A stretch of 64,000 nucleotides of DNA, from positions 62,001-126,000 of the forward strand of contig NADL03000703.1 of assembly GCA_002205965.3 (NCBI GenBank), written 5' to 3'. Below are positions 54,645 through 64,000 of the stretch, piece after piece; the stretch's first letter is position 1, and the number at the start of each line of letters is the position of its first letter. The notes under the pieces were generated by a model, which saw only the letters and a program-made list of their open reading frames with translations, made no database searches and was not told where the DNA came from. The stretch is from Kappaphycus alvarezii (Eukaryota > Rhodophyta > Florideophyceae > Gigartinales > Solieriaceae). A program made the translations under genes and the position numbers.

Positions 54645-56166
54645 TCATATCACAATAGGAACCGATCCTCCCCCACCGCACTTGTTACCACAGGGAGGCA
54701 ATTCTATTCCCACAGTTTCCGCCGCACCCTCTGCAGCTGCCTGTGCCCCACCATTACACGAGAATTCGTTGCACGCACCGCAACATGCTTCCTGGAAATC
54801 AGCCGCAACAGTAGGAGCAAGGCCTTCAGAACCTGTCATACAAATGGTTGCGCAACATTCCTCCAATGCGTTATTTACGGTTGGTCGTGACACAAACACC
54901 CACCCTTCCCCGCATGACGTCCTCATACTCACCGGTAGGTTGTCTGGTATGGGCTTGCTACTTGTTTTTAAAGGTCTTGATATCATTCTTCCTTTGGACC
55001 AATGCCTTGAGGTTGAAGTGCGACCAGTGGAATATTTTGAACTCTCCAGAGTGAAACTTGTCCCGTCGATGCTTGCTATGGTTGCAGTGATGGCTGCATT
55101 TGCGACGTCTTCAAAATGTTTGTAGTAAGTAGAGTCGTCTGGGAGGCTTTCATCACACTTGTCCAGCGTCTCGTTCAGATTCGCGGAGCTTGTCCAACCG
55201 TAAGTCACATTGCGAAGATCTCCTCTGGATGATAATACGGTTGGGGGAAGTTTTCCGCCACTATCATGGGAGCTAAGTAGTTGAACTAGGCCGTATCCCT
55301 CCTCTAGTATGTAAGATGTTGTAGCTTCCTTTTTTAGTGTGCTGGTGTTATTTCTGGATAACCAGGCACTCTGTCGAGCGTAAGCAGTCAGGAAATATAA
55401 CGGCACTTGCAAGTCTGATTTTTCTCGACCACGGCATCTTGTTCCTACATTAATGTATGCCGTATTGTGGACCAGCAATTGTGTGGCGTTAGCTGTGGGG
55501 CCCCCATATCGATCAGCTTCAATACCAGGGCGATTATGTTTGCCGTCAATTCATCTGCGGCCATGGTTGCAACGCCAGTAACGTTGTACTTCTCCTCAAA
55601 CTCGTAGCAAGACGCATTCTTATATGGCTCTATCCTGGTAGAAGCTGCGTTTGGAAATACTAGTCGTGATAGATTGATGCAGTGCGGGATGTTCTCATTG
55701 AAAAAAGACAAAGTTTGGAGCCATTCGTTATTTTCAATTTGAGCGTTCAAGGTTGCTTTCTCCGTGCTGTTCAGAGCGATTTCAAAATCTGTTTCGCTCA
55801 GAAAGGGAATACCTGTGTCTTGTGAATCAATTTCATCGACAACTTTGACAGCAGTCTGAAGCCTCCCGTTCTCATCTTGAAGCTCTGAGAACAAATCTTC
55901 CGATAAGCATACAGATCCTAGAGACACATCCCTGTCGGATGCGCCTCCCAAGCCTTGGAGATCAACACCGTGATGTACTCTCCGTACCAAGATATGGCAG
56001 TATCCACCCTCATGCCTCTTCGCATGAAATCAATCTGGCCAAAGTATGCGTCTTTTGCTTTGCTCATGATCGTTGTGCAGGAACCACTGCATAAATGGAA
56101 GAAAACACAAATCACGAGAAGCGCAAGTACAATACGGCTTCTTTTATTGCCTCGGATCCCGAACAT
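54645..56166 (-). CDS. Secreted Cys-rich protein of unknown function, two frame breaks
   Basis: ATG 56166 starts a signal peptide (basic MFGIRGNKRSR, then hydrophobic IVLALLVICVFF, cleaved near CSGS); an upstream in-frame ATG (56238) would bury it. The frame carries KDAYFGQIDFMRRGM to about 55935, shifts one base near CCGACAGGG, and continues SLGSVCLSEDLFSELQDENG to a second one-base shift at GGGGGCCCC near 55497, after which it reads PTANATQLLVHNTAYINVG and is open to 54645. The mature protein has several N-glycosylation sites (NVT, NAT, NET) and a Cys-rich end (EACCGACNEFSC, then CGNKCGGGG). About 500 residues in all. I recognise no domain. Both breaks are in or near homopolymers, so sequence error is as likely as decay. 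Confidence 0.6.
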
Positions 56167-56238
56167 GTTGGTTCTCTCTTCCAAAAAACAATGCAAACTA
56201 GTTTGAAGCGGTGTTTCGCAACGGAACCTGAATGTCAA

Positions 56239-57033
56239 ATGGAACGGTCCGCATGTAGCAGGTGAGGAATGGCTGAAGCAAGAGACGATTTAACTCTAAA
56301 ACTAATATCAAAGCTTTCCGAGTGTATACAGGCAGATTCCGGACAAGAGAGCTGCGAAGAGCGAAACTCTCCTGTAGTCGACTGAAATCATTTTTAAGCT
56401 AGCGCAGCGGTCAAGTTTGAGTTATCGAGCCACGTCACAAGAACTGTATATATTTCTTATGGAGGACCCTAATTATTTCCCAGTTACAAAACTTGAACAG
56501 GAAATCCCTGACAGCGCCCGGTGGCAAATTAATGGTGACCATCAGCTATCACTCAAGTGTAATAGGCGAAAGTGAACACAAAAAGGGATCGCACTAACAG
56601 ATTTTTGAAGATGGCAAGCACACTGCAACAATTCGATTGTTCAGAATTATTGAAACATAAACTCAATAAATCATAGAATGGAAAGACCTACTTTCTGCTG
56701 GGCTTGCTGCGCTCCACACGGTATTCAGAGAAGCATTTATCGCGAGACCTGATGCTTCCCGAGTTCCGAGCTTCGCGAGTGGAATTAAAAAGAGCAATAA
56801 AGCGGCCAATTCGTGACCTATCAACCGCGTAACCACATTCTCGTAGAATTAAAGCTAGACATAAACGGGACATCTGGACTGAAGAAGGCAACGCCCAGGC
56901 AGCACACGCAGTCAATGCAAGCACTAGTTGACAAAATCCATAGCTATCTTTCGCGATACCAGACAGCCCCCCCATATGACCCTTTCTCTGCTCATGCAGT
57001 TCTTCAATAGCTGTGTTGCTTAGGCTGGCCCTT
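56239..57033. other. Intergenic region
   Basis: No supported gene. A minus-strand frame (57104-56688) overlaps the end of the DUF711 gene in another frame and has no domain. Confidence 0.4.
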
Positions 57034-58333
57034 CTATCGATAGGAACTAATTCTGGTGACGGTATCGCCGCCGCCCCACGCGCCGGCGCCACTACCAACC
57101 TCAACTACCTTCCCACCAACTAGTATTGGGGACTGCAACTCGATATATTCGCCAGCTTTTTTACCCGGAACTGGAATCAAGCGCGCTGTCAACGGCTTTC
57201 TGCCTAGCCGCACAGACATGACCGCAACATCCAGTACAATTCTCTCCAACTCTTCCATGGACACGTCTCCCGGCAACGGCACCACCTTATCGAAACAACA
57301 ACGCAATCAAACAAGCCAAAAACAGAAACTGTCAGCAACTTCAGAATGTACAAGTCACACTCCCCGTCTCCATTTCCGCTCCTTCCCCATTGCACGGCAA
57401 GGACCAAGAGGACCAAGAGATAGCTTACATCTAAACCCGTTCCACAAACAGCAGCAACGGCGAGCAGCGGCATTATTCCTGAAACACTTGCCAATTGCTG
57501 ATCCTCCAGAACAGGCATCATGACTCCCCAAAAGCCTACCTTGCGTTCTGCCTTTACGGATGCTAATTCTGCAGCTACAAGACCTGCTGCGGCAACCCAA
57601 CCTCCTCCTTGAAACGGGCCGCCGCCTGAGATGCGCCTGAGGACATCGATGGTACCGACACCACCGCCAATTTCAGGAGCTAGGGAAAAATCCAAAGCGA
57701 TTGGGGATATGGAACGACACCTTTGTTGGAGGTCTTTGGCGAGAGATTCAGCTATAGGACGAAAATCTTTGATTCTTGGGGGTACAATGGGGGCGATGGA
57801 AATACCGAGAGAGGGGATGCACAAGCCGGGGTCTGTGGGAGCGTACGAGGCGGGGAGGAAGGGGCATGCTGGGGGCATGTTCGCAAGAGCTGTGAAACGG
57901 AGGTTTGAGAGGGGGTTTCCATTACGGGAGAGATGGTAAATGAGTCTTGCCGCAAGGGAGACAGAGGGAGGATGTATGGAACCGTCGGGATGAGTGACAG
58001 TGATGGAGAGATATGTGGAAGGGGAGGAGAGGAGCGAGAGGATGAATTCGATGGAACGGAAGGGGTAGCAGTGTGAGGATGAATGGTGCCGATGGAAAGA
58101 TGGGTGAACGGGGAGCTCGGCGGGGTATGAGCTTGGATGAAACGAAGACAAGCGGAAGGGGTTGGAAACACGGAAGGGGAGGGAAGGGAAAGACGAGTTG
58201 TTTCAATGGAGTGAGGTTGCAAGGCAGTGTGGAGCTCGCTCGCCAGAGCTTGCAGGGGCGGCAGGTCGGGCACTGAGGATGAGAAGAGGGTCAGGGCGCG
58301 GATGGTGGTAGGTGCGGAGTTGCAAGTAGACAT
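57034..58333 (-). CDS. DUF711 (UPF0210) family protein, one frame break
   Basis: This conserved family is found mainly in bacteria and archaea and has no established function. ATG 58333 gives MSTCNSAPTTIRALTLFSSS, whose TIRALTL matches the family's IRTITL start. A one-base break in CCCC near 58128 moves from HPHTATP to FRSIEFILSLLSS. Then come LRFTALANMPPACPFLPASY, AGLVAAELASV, VGFWGVMMPVLEDQQLA and VCGTGLD. A 143-nt intron (GTAAGC donor at 57428, ATAAG acceptor at 57286) is inserted exactly within the family motif CGTGLDxVPxPGD; exon 2 continues VVPLPGDVSMEELERIVLD, then RKPLTARLIPVPGKKAGEY, and ends at 57034. About 385 residues. The intron shows it is a nuclear gene and not contamination. 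It lies with its start toward the repeat-rich right end. Confidence 0.82.
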
Positions 58334-58471
58334 GGTGTGCGGGTTGCGCTGCAGATGTCAATCTGGGGGAATGAAGGACGGTAAAGGATGAAGTGCCCGA
58401 GGGGACGAGGTAGACGGAGTTGCGACATTGCATAATTGAACGAATTTGAACGTAAGGGCTGCTTCGAAGCC

Positions 58472-58780
58472 ACCTCTGTCCGGTTCGAGAAAGTGGTGGA
58501 AGATGGAGCGGCGCCTACTACCGGACGCGGTCAGACTGAGGGAGATCTTGGATCAAAAACGCCAAGTGCAATCCTCATCACTCGTTTACGAATGCGGCAT
58601 TCAGAATGTTTGGATTTTGGAGATGGTTCAAAGCTTTGACCGACCTCTGCCCGGTTTAGGCAAGCGGGTGGAAGATGGAGTGGCGTTTGGGACTTGATGC
58701 GGTCACACTGGCAGAGATTCCGGATCAAAAACGTCGCATGCACTTATCATCACTCATTTTCGAATGCGGCATCTAAAATG
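58472..58780. repeat. Imperfect tandem duplication, period about 171 bp
   Basis: Unit 1 (58472-58608) and unit 2 (58643-58780) both run from ACCTCTGYCCGGTT through GTGGAAGATGGAG, GATCAAAAACG and TCATCACTC to GAATGCGGCAT. GAATGCGGCAT occurs further to the right as well (near 58830). Confidence 0.8.
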
Positions 58781-59172
58781 CGGCATTCGGAGTGCGCCAT
58801 ACTGTACATGTGTAAAAGGAATGAAACGAATGCGGCATTATGTAATTATATATAATTACATTTAATTTATGTAATTATACATAATTACCAGCTTAGTTGT
58901 TACAACGTACAGTACACAAAATGAACCCCCTGTGCGGTAATTTACAGCAATACTGCTGTAAGTCTCGCATAACCGTCGCCACCTCCTGGTGGCTTCTTAC
59001 GCCAAGCGGGCCCAATATAGTACTATAGTGCGCGAAATGTCAACGTCCTCAAAAACTATCCCATTGCTCCTAATGTCCAGAGGACAATTGTGCTCATCGG
59101 AGTCCATAGTTCTAACGACAAAATTTTATTTAAAAGAATTACAGAATGACAACATTAGCTTTTCACTACATC
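58781..59172. other. AT-rich non-coding stretch
   Basis: A simple TAATTATATATAATTACAT-type palindromic run lies near 58845-58890. There is no gene. Confidence 0.5.
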
Positions 59173-59617
59173 TAGTGTCTATACGACCATGCTCTGTCCT
59201 CATATGAGGCACACTTTTTCCTCATATGAGGACAGTTTCCGTTACATTTTGGAAAGGTAAATGTTTTGGAAGCCCGAAATTTTTACTGGAAAAAAGGTTT
59301 TTCATGTTAAGTTACAGTACAGTAATTTTTACTGTACGTGCGCCCTCGTTTCTGAAACCCCCACGATAATACGAACTATTTTCCTTCCAAATTGTAGTCG
59401 TTTTCACAACATCTTGCGAAGAGCGGAAGCTGGCGAGGGAAAATTGCTCTAGGCTTAACCGAAGTCAACAATCTTGAAAAGATTGTTTTGATCGGCCATC
59501 TACACTCATGAACTAATGCAGAGGGACAAGAAATGCGCTGAGGTAAAAAAGAATTGTATTGAAGGAAAGGGCTAAAAGTTGTAATTATATGAGGACAACG
59601 GTCCAATAGACACTAGT
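59173..59617. mobile_element. MITE with TA-flanked GTGTCTAT termini
   Basis: The termini GTGTCTATACGACC (from 59175) and the inverse of GGTCCAATAGACAC (ending 59613) form an inverted repeat flanked by TA on both sides, as for Tc1/mariner-type insertions. Two copies of the palindrome CCTCATATGAGG lie just inside the left end and ATATGAGGAC just inside the right end. There is no coding capacity. Confidence 0.65.
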
Positions 59618-59685
59618 AGCACCCTAACGTATTCAACCGTGCAAAAATTCGGAGTTTACACCTCACCTGTTCAGCCGATCACACA

Positions 59686-59925
59686 ATGAGTTTTCCACTT
59701 CGCAAAATCTATCCAAAAATGACGAATCCAAATGACCCCGTCAACAGACCGGAAACCTCGTCAACACGGTACTGGAATTCACTTGGTACTCACAGTGAAA
59801 AGGCGCAAAGGAGCCAATGGGGCCGAACGAAAGCAGCGTTTCAAAGTAGATGCAAAACTTGCAAATCTGACAAGAGGTCCAACTTTCTCTGCTCTGAGTT
59901 CCTGAAACTAATTAAAGAGATTTAG
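59686..59925 (+). CDS. Small ORF with a Cys motif (uncertain)
   Basis: 79 codons from ATG 59686. The C-terminal part, SRCKTCKSDKRSNFLCSEF, resembles the Cys-rich tail of piggyBac-type transposases (RCxxC...C), but the final Cys pair is absent and no transposase core precedes it. I would not rely on it. Confidence 0.2.
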   Translation: MSFPLRKIYPKMTNPNDPVNRPETSSTRYWNSLGTHSEKAQRSQWGRTKAAFQSRCKTCKSDKRSNFLCSEFLKLIKEI

Positions 59926-60547
59926 ATATGCCATTAAGAGACAGGACGCAACTGTTTTCAAAAACACTTACGCGATGTCCACTTCTGTCATAATTAGATG
60001 ATGCTTTATACTACTCTATAGTGATGTATTCTTGTCTATGCTTACATTTTTGTAGGCTGACTGAGCAAAAATAAAAAACTGAGTCCCTGACTATGGCTGC
60101 CTACATTTCTGATTCGCGTCGTTCGATTTCCGGAATTAGCATACGTACATATGTCGTTATTAAACTATATAAGTGATCAGTGAATTAACCCCTCTGCTCA
60201 TGTTCAAGTGGGCGCGCTAAGCAACCTGAGGTAGCAGCTGTCACAGAAATTTTGACCTTCCTGAAGGAAGTTTTTGCCCTCCTGTGGAGCGCAGCGAGTC
60301 CGACTCACGATTTCTTTCTCCATTCTATACTTGAGGCCCATCAGGCCACAGCTGTTGTTGTAAATGGGGATGAAACTGCTTCTTTTATAGTTAAGGGATG
60401 TTAGTCTTCAGGGATTCAACACACAAACGTATAATTTTAATTAAAAAATATAGGTATTTTCGAACAACCATATGTACTCGTATGAGTACATTTGCTTGTC
60501 CTTTGGACACTAAACATCTCGAAATTGAACAATTTCTCAATACAGGG
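59926..60547. other. AT-rich non-coding stretch with a MITE end
   Basis: GTACTCGTATGAGTAC (near 60476) followed by GGACAC ending at 60510 and TA resembles an end of the MITE family at 62415-62663. I could not find its partner end. No gene. Confidence 0.4.
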
Positions 60548-61490
60548 CTACAGCTGCTCTATAGAAGAGCGGAAGCGACCGCAATTGTAAAGTTTAAACA
60601 CTGAAAAGGAAGAGAAGCCGAAAATAAAAATAGTAATCCAAGGGCAACGAAATTTCAAACAACACAAGAAAAAATTTCCCACTTCAATTCGCCAGTAGTA
60701 CTTCCCAGGCTCGCTTTTAGCGTCGATACCTGCGAGCTTGCGCTTCGGCAGACTCTGGTAGAGGTTCAGTTTGTAGTCACAATCAATCGATACCCAAGCC
60801 TCCCTAGTTCCAGCTCTCAACTCAGCCGCATTCTCACAGTGCCTCCCCCGCCGATATATGCGAAGAGCCAGCAAGCTTCAGACGGCTCAAATGATATTTA
60901 GATCCGGGGACTTATCTGGCCGTGGTAGAACTGCGCTAAAAGATCAAATAACGGACCTCTTGGGACAGGTGAATGCTAGCACCGTCTCGCTGAAACGTTC
61001 AGGTCGTCGATTCACCAAATTGTCAACAGTCAAGGGTAGAAATTCAGTTTCGATAGTCGTGTAATACTTACTGGAGTCCTGCATACATGGCAAAACAAAC
61101 TAAAGGTGACGTACCATAAAAACAAATAGTCGCCCATAACATCACACTGCTGCCGCTATTTTGCCTCGTCTGGAAGCGCCGCGGTTTCTTGCCAAAGTCA
61201 GACCAATAAATCGCCAATCCAACAGGGCCCGTCGAGGTTGAATTTCGTCTCGTCTCAAAAGAATATATGCGTCCAGAAGTCAAGAATATGACATCTTTCT
61301 AAATAAATTGGCGAGCCCTCGGCCATCGATTTTCTTGTGCCCTCTCGTTATTTCCAGAACCTTGTACACCCTTCTATACTTGAAAATAGGCGACGTAGAC
61401 AAAAGAAACTGTACGCACCGTAAAGTAACCGGAAAATGAAGTACCAGATTGATCTCCGCCGCACTTGAATTACTTGCAGATGCCATTCGA
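60548..61490 (-). pseudogene. Tc1/mariner transposase, decayed
   Basis: Read from right to left the pieces are: a helix-turn-helix/linker part (PIFKYRRVYKVLEITRGHKK, 61390-61320); the first catalytic block, with RRDE near 61260 followed in a shifted frame by GPVGLAIYWSDFGKKPRRFQ and SGSSVMLWATICFYGTSPLV; the second block FQRDGASIHLSQEVR (near 60975; relatives FQQDNAxxHTS); the third block PDKSPDLNII (near 60895); and the tail LNLYQSLPKRKLAGIDAKSE. The D, D, D series is traceable, but there are at least four frame changes and several stops. The element's own ends were not found. Confidence 0.75.
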
Positions 61491-62414
61491 AAAATGCGGC
61501 GACGGCCCTACTCGGAACATTTTCTGGCGTTGTCGGGAATTTCGGTACGGCTTCTGTGATTATGTTTCATGAAAGAATTCTGGACTGTTCCTGGACTACG
61601 ATATAGAGTCTTTGCGATTGCGCAAACTGGAGTTTGCTCCCTATTCATGGCCGCAATCTGCCTTTTTCAAAATCGCTAAGGTACTTTCCTTGCGGTATGT
61701 TGCGAATGATCTAGAGGTCCTACAGCGCCTAATCAGGCCTACGAGACTTTTCAAACTATTTAACTAAAAGCAGTGGCTATGAATCGTAAAATTTCCCCGG
61801 AGATAGAAGCAGATTTCCCGGTAAAACTTTCTTGTATGATTTGATATTTCGTTAATAAACAAAAATATGGAGTATTTTTTTTGTTTATTTAATGTGAAAA
61901 AACATGTAGTCTTTCTCTTTCCAGCTTGGTCATCCCCCTTCGTTTACTAGACGAATTTCATGGTTGATGTGCACAAACTGAGAGATTTGAGATATTTTCT
62001 GTCATTTTGAAGCAGCAATACCGTGTGTTCAAGTTTAAATTTCGGGACTGTAGAGAACCCAAAGACTTCGCGCGGACACAAAAACAAAAAAAAGAAAAAC
62101 AAAAAGGGAATAAGCAGCAACGCAGACTCTTGCAGTCCATTATCTCCGCTCGTGGGCACTGCGCTACCGTACTAACTCTCCAACTTGTGCATTTTATTAA
62201 AATTACCCTTATCCTTTCCTATTATCGTGCTGTTTAGGGCTATTTTTCCCTACGCGATGGCTCACACGGTAGATCGTACAACTACGCACCGCGCCCGCGT
62301 AAGAACGATGCTCGTTATCTTACGCTTTCTTTCGCACCTTCCAATTCTTCTACTACTCGCTCGGAAATACTCAAGATCCGTCTGTTTTGCTCCCTACCAT
62401 TTGCTTAATGCCTA
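61491..62414. other. AT-rich stretch without a gene
   Basis: Nothing recognisable. Short open frames are T- or K-rich and look like chance. Confidence 0.4.
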
Positions 62415-62663
62415 GTGTCTATTCGACCATGAAATGTACTCAATTGAGTACAAATTTTTTGCCAACGGAAAAATAAAAAATTTCAATAAATATTACTCTG
62501 AAATAATGAAAAATAAAAATTTTTTAAGCATTCATAACGGGCCAACGTACAGTAGCAGAAATTAATTGCTCTGTACAAAGTCAATAAAGTCAGAAATCGA
62601 TTTTGAAAAGTTACTTAATTGATACTAGATGTACTCAATTGAGTATATGTGTAGAGTAGACAC
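62415..62663. mobile_element. MITE related to the element at 59173-59617
   Basis: Left end GTGTCTATTCGACC (preceded by TA) and right end GTAGAGTAGACAC are inverted. Each end has the palindrome ACTCAATTGAGT just inside (near 62440 and 62630). About 249 bp, AT-rich, no ORF. Confidence 0.6.
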
Positions 62664-63100
62664 TGGAGCCACTTTCAAGGATATGACCGAAAAAATATTG
62701 AAAAAGATCAACAAAAAACCCCCCAAGATGATGCTCGACGCGTCAAAGTCTACGATGGAATACTTCGGACCTGCTGAAGATTCGTCCGACTCCGCGGCAT
62801 CGACGTTCGAAATACCCGATTCGTAAGATTTTCGCCAGTATTTGGAGTTTTTACTGCCCCTGCGCAATTCATTTTTGTCCCTGAGTTCTTTGAACCGCAC
62901 TTATTCGAGCTCAGAACTACGTTTGAAGTCACAAAGCTGTTTTCTTTGGACAGGATTCCTGAGGAATATCGCGCAGAAGCATCATCTCCTCCGATGACGT
63001 TAATAACAGGCGCATATTCATGCACATACGGATTAACCATTTTCTTAACTGTGATATCAGTTTCTCCCATCAAGTTTTCTATTGATTCAAGGATAAATAT
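62664..63100. other. Non-coding or short frames left of the copia relic
   Basis: A plus-strand frame ending at 62826 (GATFKDMTEKILKKINKKPP) is short and unassigned; a leader of the copia relic is possible. Confidence 0.3.
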
Positions 63101-63103
63101 GAC

Positions 63104-64000
63104 ATGCAGTCTCTACTTTCTGCCAGAAATCCCGGGTCATCTGATCGCGTGAGCGAACAACCCTCGCGTTTTACGCTCCTGACCACGAACACCGCTCCTC
63201 CGGCATCGTCGAATGTTACCGGTACGAGTCATCCCGCGGCCACTGTCGCCGCCGCTTCCTGTCGTTCTATACCTGAAAGTGGAGACTCCGCAAGTGATCT
63301 CCGAAAGCCCACAGTCATCTTGAATATCTTCAGAGGTAACAAGTTCACCGGAGACATCTCAAAAGACATCACTGAGGCGTTGAAAATGCACAGGATTTTC
63401 ACTTATACAACAATATTTCTGGAATACAAAAGGAAAACTATCTCCTGTTCGTCTTTGACGGTCTTATTTGTCGTTTCTATTTTAACAATTGTTCCTCCGA
63501 TATTTCCAACCAAAACAAGGCTAATATAATGATCGAGGAGTACAGCAGCAATAAGAGAAAGCTGCGCGTGAAAGGGATCCTAGAAACTCTTCTCCTACGT
63601 TTATTCATGGAAACTAACAGCATCACTGACGTTTTAACCGGACTCACCAAGCTGGTCGACAAAATAAATGAAATCTCCCTGCAATGCGCCTTGTCATTCA
63701 GTGAAGATGCCCACAAGGTAGAATAAATTAAAAAAAAGGCAGTAAAGGCAAAATAGTTCATATCTTGGAGGGACGCCTCAATCAAAAGCATAGTTACCCT
63801 ATGAGTTTCCTTCAACGGCCTTTTCACGGCTCTATGCGAGTACTTCCGATGCAAACGTCAACTGGATATGCTCACTAAAGAGGAGGATAGAAACTGTTTC
63901 CTCATATAAACCGGATTCATGGAAGTGGAAGACTTCTAGACAAATCACATTCCCCATGGACGCAACCCTCGACGGCCAAAATAACCAAAAATACTTCTAT
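63104..64000 (+). pseudogene. copia gag relic of the same family as the 5.6-13 kb element
   Basis: The plus-strand frames read FRGNKFTGDISKDITEALKM (compare MKDYKFSGEITQDIKDTIKM), METNSITDVLTGLTKLVDKI (compare MQENNIQDITEGLTRLVSHI) and, further right, SFNGLFTALCEYF (compare TFNAFTTALHESI). Stops and frame changes separate them. The order and spacing follow gag of the complete element. The relic runs off the right edge of the window. Confidence 0.7.

Noticed and set aside
54795-54900. 100-nt intron (GTGAGT...GACAG) in the Cys-rich gene
   Set aside because: Removing it shifts the frame and destroys the Cys-rich C-terminus, which reads well without splicing.
59686-59925. piggyBac transposase C-terminus
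   Set aside because: Only one incomplete Cys motif and no catalytic core; listed as an uncertain small ORF only.

Overview
The window is nuclear DNA from a eukaryote. Genes are intronless or carry one short spliceosomal intron (about 78-160 nt) close to the 5' end, a tRNA ends in a Pol III T-run, and the proteins are secretory-pathway and GDP-sugar proteins. The mix of compact intron-poor genes in islands between blocks of nested retroelements, with a beta-carbonic anhydrase and GDP-mannose synthesis, fits a red macroalga; Chondrus crispus or a relative is my best guess, made from gene style and not proven here.

Layout. 1-5.6 kb: three decayed non-LTR (R2-like, restriction-like-endonuclease) retrotransposon fragments. 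5.6-13.0 kb: a complete Ty1/copia element with near-identical LTRs, a 5-bp target duplication (AATAC), a polypurine tract, and an antisense ORF between pol and the 3' LTR. 13.2-14.7 kb: two inverted copies of a 290-bp repeat around an SGNH-hydrolase-like ORF fragment. 14.7-20.9 kb: a decayed Ty3/gypsy element (minus strand) with a broken antisense ORF beyond pol that looks homologous to the copia antisense ORF. 21.0-27.3 kb: a Ty3/gypsy chromovirus (minus strand) with matching LTRs and target duplication CTATA, inserted inside a third copy of the 290-bp repeat. 27.5-37.1 kb: older debris, including copia fragments in both orientations, a long unassigned ORF and another R2-like LINE. 38.28 kb: tRNA-Arg(ACG).

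Gene island, 39.8-58.4 kb: secreted kelch-repeat protein (+), beta-carbonic anhydrase (-), a possible structured ncRNA, GDP-mannose pyrophosphorylase (-), TRAPPC2L (-), an NT-C2/coiled-coil protein (+), RINT1/TIP20-family tether (-), a secreted Cys-rich protein (-) and a DUF711 protein (-). Several act in the secretory pathway: GDP-mannose feeds glycosylation, TRAPP and the Dsl1/NRZ complex tether vesicles, and two products look secreted. The neighbourhood may still be chance. Four of these genes each contain one or two single-base frame breaks.

58.4-64 kb: AT-rich repeats, a Tc1/mariner transposase pseudogene, two TA-flanked MITEs, and a gag relic of the same copia family as the 5.6-13 kb element.

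The most interesting signal is the antisense cysteine-peptidase-like ORF placed 3' of pol in both a copia and a gypsy element.
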